A stretch of DNA of 13,438 bases, taken from assembly GCA_964384675.1 (NCBI GenBank), contig CAYLNK010000176.1:1-13438 (forward strand), written 5' to 3'. The notes beneath the pieces are model-generated. The model worked only from the letters and a program-made list of their open reading frames with translations. It made no database searches and had not been told where the DNA came from. Position numbers and translations under genes: made by a program. This document shows positions 11,028 to 13,438 of this stretch, in pieces. This DNA comes from CAYLNK01 sp964384675 (GTDB taxonomy: Bacteria; Acidobacteriota; Thermoanaerobaculia; UBA5066). Each line of letters starts with the position of its first letter. Within the stretch, counting starts at the first letter, position 1.

Positions 11028-13438
11028 TCAGGCGGGCGTCAAGTTCGCGAAGCGCGCGACGAACTTCTTCCGCCCCGCCCGATCGAAGTAGACGGTCAGC
11101 TTCTCGCCGTCGCCGGAGCCCTCGACCGTGAGCACCACGCCCGTGCCGTACTCGCCGTGCGTCACCCGCTGCCCGCGCCGGAAGCCGGAGGCGGTGGGCG
11201 GCGGCGGCGTCCGCTTCATCACCGGGCGGGGCGGGGGCGCCGCGGGACGGCGCACCTCGGGGACGCGCCGCGCCTGCGGGAAGGCCACGCGCTCCTGCGA
11301 CTCCGATTCGTAGTCCGGGAAGAGCGCGTTGCGCGGGCCGCCGGAGCGGAACGGTCGCGCGTCCGCGTCGTCGCCGGCGAAGAGCGCCTGCCGCGAGGTC
11401 GCCCGCGTCGCGAGGTCCTCACGCGTGAGGACCTTCCCGGGGATCGCCTCGAGGAACGGCGACGGCTCGCGCCCCATCCATTCCCCGCGCACCATCCGGC
11501 GCAGCGCGTACGAGAGGGTGAGGCGATCGCGGGCCCGCGTCATGCCGACGTAGGCGAGGCGCCGCTCCTCCTCGAGCTGGTCCGGGTCGTCCTCGGACGA
11601 GGCGTGCGGCAGGAAGCCCTGCTCCATGCCGACGAGGAAGACGTCGTCGAACTCCAGCCCCTTCGCCGCGTGAAGGGTCATCAGGAGGATCCCCTTCTTC
11701 TCGTCGGCGTCGTCGGCGTCGGCCCGCAGCGTGATGGCGTCGAGGAAGCCGGCGACGCTCGGATCGTCCCCCTCGCCTCCCCCGCCGGTCGCCCGCTCGT
11801 GCTCGCGGGCGGCGGCGAGGAGCTGGTCGAGGTTGTCCCGCCGGGCCTCGTCCTGCGGGTCCTCGGAGCCCTCGTACAGCTTCAGGAGTCCGGTCTCCTC
11901 GAGCATCAGGGCGACGACCGTCGCGGCGCCGTTCGTATCCTCGCCCTGGTCGGCGGCGCTCTCGCGCAGCCGGGTCACGAGCCCGCGGAACTCCAGGAGG
12001 GCCTTGCGCGCGCGGTCGGTGAGGCCCGGCGGGAGCGCTTCGAGCGCGGCGAACATCGAGAGACCGCGCTCGGTGGCGTCGGCCTCGAGCGCCTCCAGCG
12101 TGGCGGCACCGATCCCTCGCGCCGGCACGTTCACGACCCGGCGGAACGAGACGTCGTCGTCCGGGTTGCGGGCGAGGCGCAGGTAGGCGATGGCGTCCTT
12201 CACCTCGGCCCGCTCGTAGAAGCGCGTGCCGCCGACGAGCTGGTACGGGAGCTTCGTCCGCACCAGCTCGTCCTCGAACGGGCGCGACTGGAAGTTCGTG
12301 CGGAAGAGGACGGCGATCTCCGAGCCGGGCCGGGCGCGCCGGGCGACCCCGATACGCGAGACGATCTCCCGCGCCTCGTCGCGCTCCTCGTCCACCACCA
12401 GGAGGCGGACGTTCTCGCCTCCCTTCTTCTCGGCCCGCAGCGTCTTGCCGAGACGGCGCTCGTTCTCGGCCACGACGGCCCCGGCCGCGGCCAGGATCGC
12501 GCCGGTCGACCGGTAGTTCCGCTCCAGCCGCACCGCCTTCGCGCCGGGGAACTCCTTCGTGAACTCCAGGATGTTCGAGACGTCCGCGCCCCGCCACCGG
12601 TAGATCGACTGGTCCTCGTCGCCCACCGCGAAGACGTTCGCGGCGCCCCCGGCGAGGAGCCGCACCAGCTTCGCCTGCAGGGAGTTCGTGTCCTGGTACT
12701 CGTCCACGAGGAGGTGGGTCAGCCCGCGGCGCAGCTGGTTCAGCACGTCCTCACGCTTCACCAGGAGCTTCACGGTCAGGAGGAGGAGGTCGTCGAAGTC
12801 GACGGCCGAGGAGGCCTTCAACCCCTTCTCGTACGCCTTGTGCAGCTCGACGAGGCGGCTCCCCAGGTAGTCGCCGAACTGCTTCGGGTACTCCTCGAAC
12901 GGGATCCCCGTGTTCTTCGCCTGGGAGATCTTCGACTGGATCGTCCGGGGCGTGACGGTCTTGTCGGGGAACCCCTGCTCCTTCATCACCCGCTTCACGA
13001 CCGAGAGCTGGTCGTCGGAGTCGAAGACGACGAAGGAGCGCGCCAGCCCCGCCTCCTCGGCGAAGCGGCGGAGGAGGCGGACGCCGAACGCGTGGAACGT
13101 GCCGACGAACGAGCGGGGCCGCTCGGTCCCGAGAAGGACGGCGACCCGCTCCTTCATCTCGTCGGCGGCTTTGTTCGTGAACGTCATCGCCACGATGGCG
13201 TGCTCCGGGACGCCGTGCGCCACGAGCCACGCCAGGCGGCGGGTGAGGACGCGCGTCTTCCCGGAGCCGGCTCCGGCCAGCACCAGCAGCGGCCCGTCCC
13301 CGTACGAGACCGCGGTGGCCTGCTCCGGGTTGAGCCCTTCGAGGAGCTTGGCCGGCGGGACGGCCGGGCCGCGGGGCCTCGGCGGCGCCGGGGCGGGCGA
13401 CGGCGGGATCTCGGGGCTCAGGATGAGGGAGCCCGAGG
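11028..13438 (-). CDS. uvrD: PcrA/UvrD-type superfamily 1A DNA helicase (5' end cut by window edge)
   Basis: An ATP-dependent 3'-5' DNA helicase for repair, replication restart and clearing RecA or stalled polymerase. 802 residues are visible. The frame is open to the right edge with no start codon before the Q-motif, so the true start lies outside; numbering is from the first visible codon. A Pro-rich stretch (about 8-28) precedes LNPEQATAV (Q-motif, 35-43). Walker A is LAGAGSGKT (53-61), motif Ia AMTFTNKAADEM, motif II LLVDEYQDTN (about 242-251), motif III VGDEDQSIYRWRGADV, motif IV LERNYRST, motif V LMTLHAAKGLEFDDVFLVG and motif VI YVGMTRARDRLTLSYA. The last 50 or so residues (RRGQRVTHGEYGTGVVLTVE to FVARFANLTPA) are the Tudor-like C-terminal domain that in PcrA/UvrD binds RNA polymerase. 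All motifs appear intact. It converges on padR across 100 bp without a clear terminator. Confidence 0.96.
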   Translation of the reverse strand, partial: SGSLILSPEIPPSPAPAPPRPRGPAVPPAKLLEGLNPEQATAVSYGDGPLLVLAGAGSGKTRVLTRRLAWLVAHGVPEHAIVAMTFTNKAADEMKERVAVLLGTERPRSFVGTFHAFGVRLLRRFAEEAGLARSFVVFDSDDQLSVVKRVMKEQGFPDKTVTPRTIQSKISQAKNTGIPFEEYPKQFGDYLGSRLVELHKAYEKGLKASSAVDFDDLLLLTVKLLVKREDVLNQLRRGLTHLLVDEYQDTNSLQAKLVRLLAGGAANVFAVGDEDQSIYRWRGADVSNILEFTKEFPGAKAVRLERNYRSTGAILAAAGAVVAENERRLGKTLRAEKKGGENVRLLVVDEERDEAREIVSRIGVARRARPGSEIAVLFRTNFQSRPFEDELVRTKLPYQLVGGTRFYERAEVKDAIAYLRLARNPDDDVSFRRVVNVPARGIGAATLEALEADATERGLSMFAALEALPPGLTDRARKALLEFRGLVTRLRESAADQGEDTNGAATVVALMLEETGLLKLYEGSEDPQDEARRDNLDQLLAAAREHERATGGGGEGDDPSVAGFLDAITLRADADDADEKKGILLMTLHAAKGLEFDDVFLVGMEQGFLPHASSEDDPDQLEEERRLAYVGMTRARDRLTLSYALRRMVRGEWMGREPSPFLEAIPGKVLTREDLATRATSRQALFAGDDADARPFRSGGPRNALFPDYESESQERVAFPQARRVPEVRRPAAPPPRPVMKRTPPPPTASGFRRGQRVTHGEYGTGVVLTVEGSGDGEKLTVYFDRAGRKKFVARFANLTPA

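Noticed and set aside
10924..11091. 55-codon plus-strand frame starting in an ATGA overlap with the padR stop
   Set aside because: The translation is Arg/Ala/Pro-rich without motifs, overlaps the end of the helicase gene antisense by 64 bp, and has no separate ribosome site. The ATGA overlap alone is not enough.
1..13438. CRISPR arrays, insertion sequences, att sites or prophage genes
   Set aside because: No regularly spaced repeats, transposase-like frames or terminal inverted repeats were seen; the gene content is ordinary chromosomal apart from 9613-10119.

Overview
The window is about 70% GC and densely packed, with long clean reading frames, GTG/TTG starts and four-base gene overlaps. 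The mix of genes (mreB/mreC, a FecR/Ig-like membrane-anchored protein, a PpiD/SurA-type foldase, the futalosine-pathway enzyme MqnD, a PcrA/UvrD helicase) points to a didermic, high-GC, probably chromosomal bacterial locus. An Acidobacteriota-like lineage is a guess from gene style only; no rRNA or phylogenetic marker was available to test it.

Layout. Positions 1-3056 (minus strand) read as one operon: an N-terminally anchored FecR-domain protein, then mreB (TTG start), then mreC, which runs off the left edge. A 140-bp divergent promoter region separates it from a plus-strand ppiD-like peptidyl-prolyl isomerase (3197-5134). After a roughly 390-bp stretch with no convincing gene comes a tightly coupled plus-strand operon (5528-8213): alpha/beta hydrolase, amidohydrolase-2 family enzyme, 3-hydroxyacyl-CoA dehydrogenase, joined by GTGA and ATGA overlaps. 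It converges, with a 34-bp tail-to-tail overlap, on a minus-strand pair: mqnD followed by a four-helix DUF4149-like membrane protein.

The most unusual part is 9613-10119. It encodes a 24-residue Lys/Ala-rich, histone-H1-tail-like peptide with a perfect Shine-Dalgarno sequence and a textbook intrinsic terminator. A promoter candidate with A-tract (UP-element-like) upstream DNA lies about 220 bp before it. On the opposite strand, lying across the whole putative leader, is a candidate non-coding RNA of about 144 nt. It has a TTGACA/extended -10 promoter, a long rod-like fold and its own intrinsic terminator. Seven G.U pairs of the rod become A.C mismatches if the plus strand is folded instead, so the structure is strand-specific. 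The two transcripts would be fully antisense over about 145 nt.

Positions 10384-10927 hold a PadR-family repressor with a perfect 8+8 bp inverted repeat directly before its start; the -10 hexamer placement suggests a leaderless mRNA. The right end (11028-13438, minus) is a PcrA/UvrD-type helicase complete at its C-terminus but cut at its N-terminus by the window edge.

Functional themes: cell-wall elongation and envelope protein folding on the left (sharing a divergent promoter region), acyl-CoA/carboxylate metabolism in the middle, menaquinone synthesis, then a regulatory RNA/basic peptide module and DNA repair on the right.
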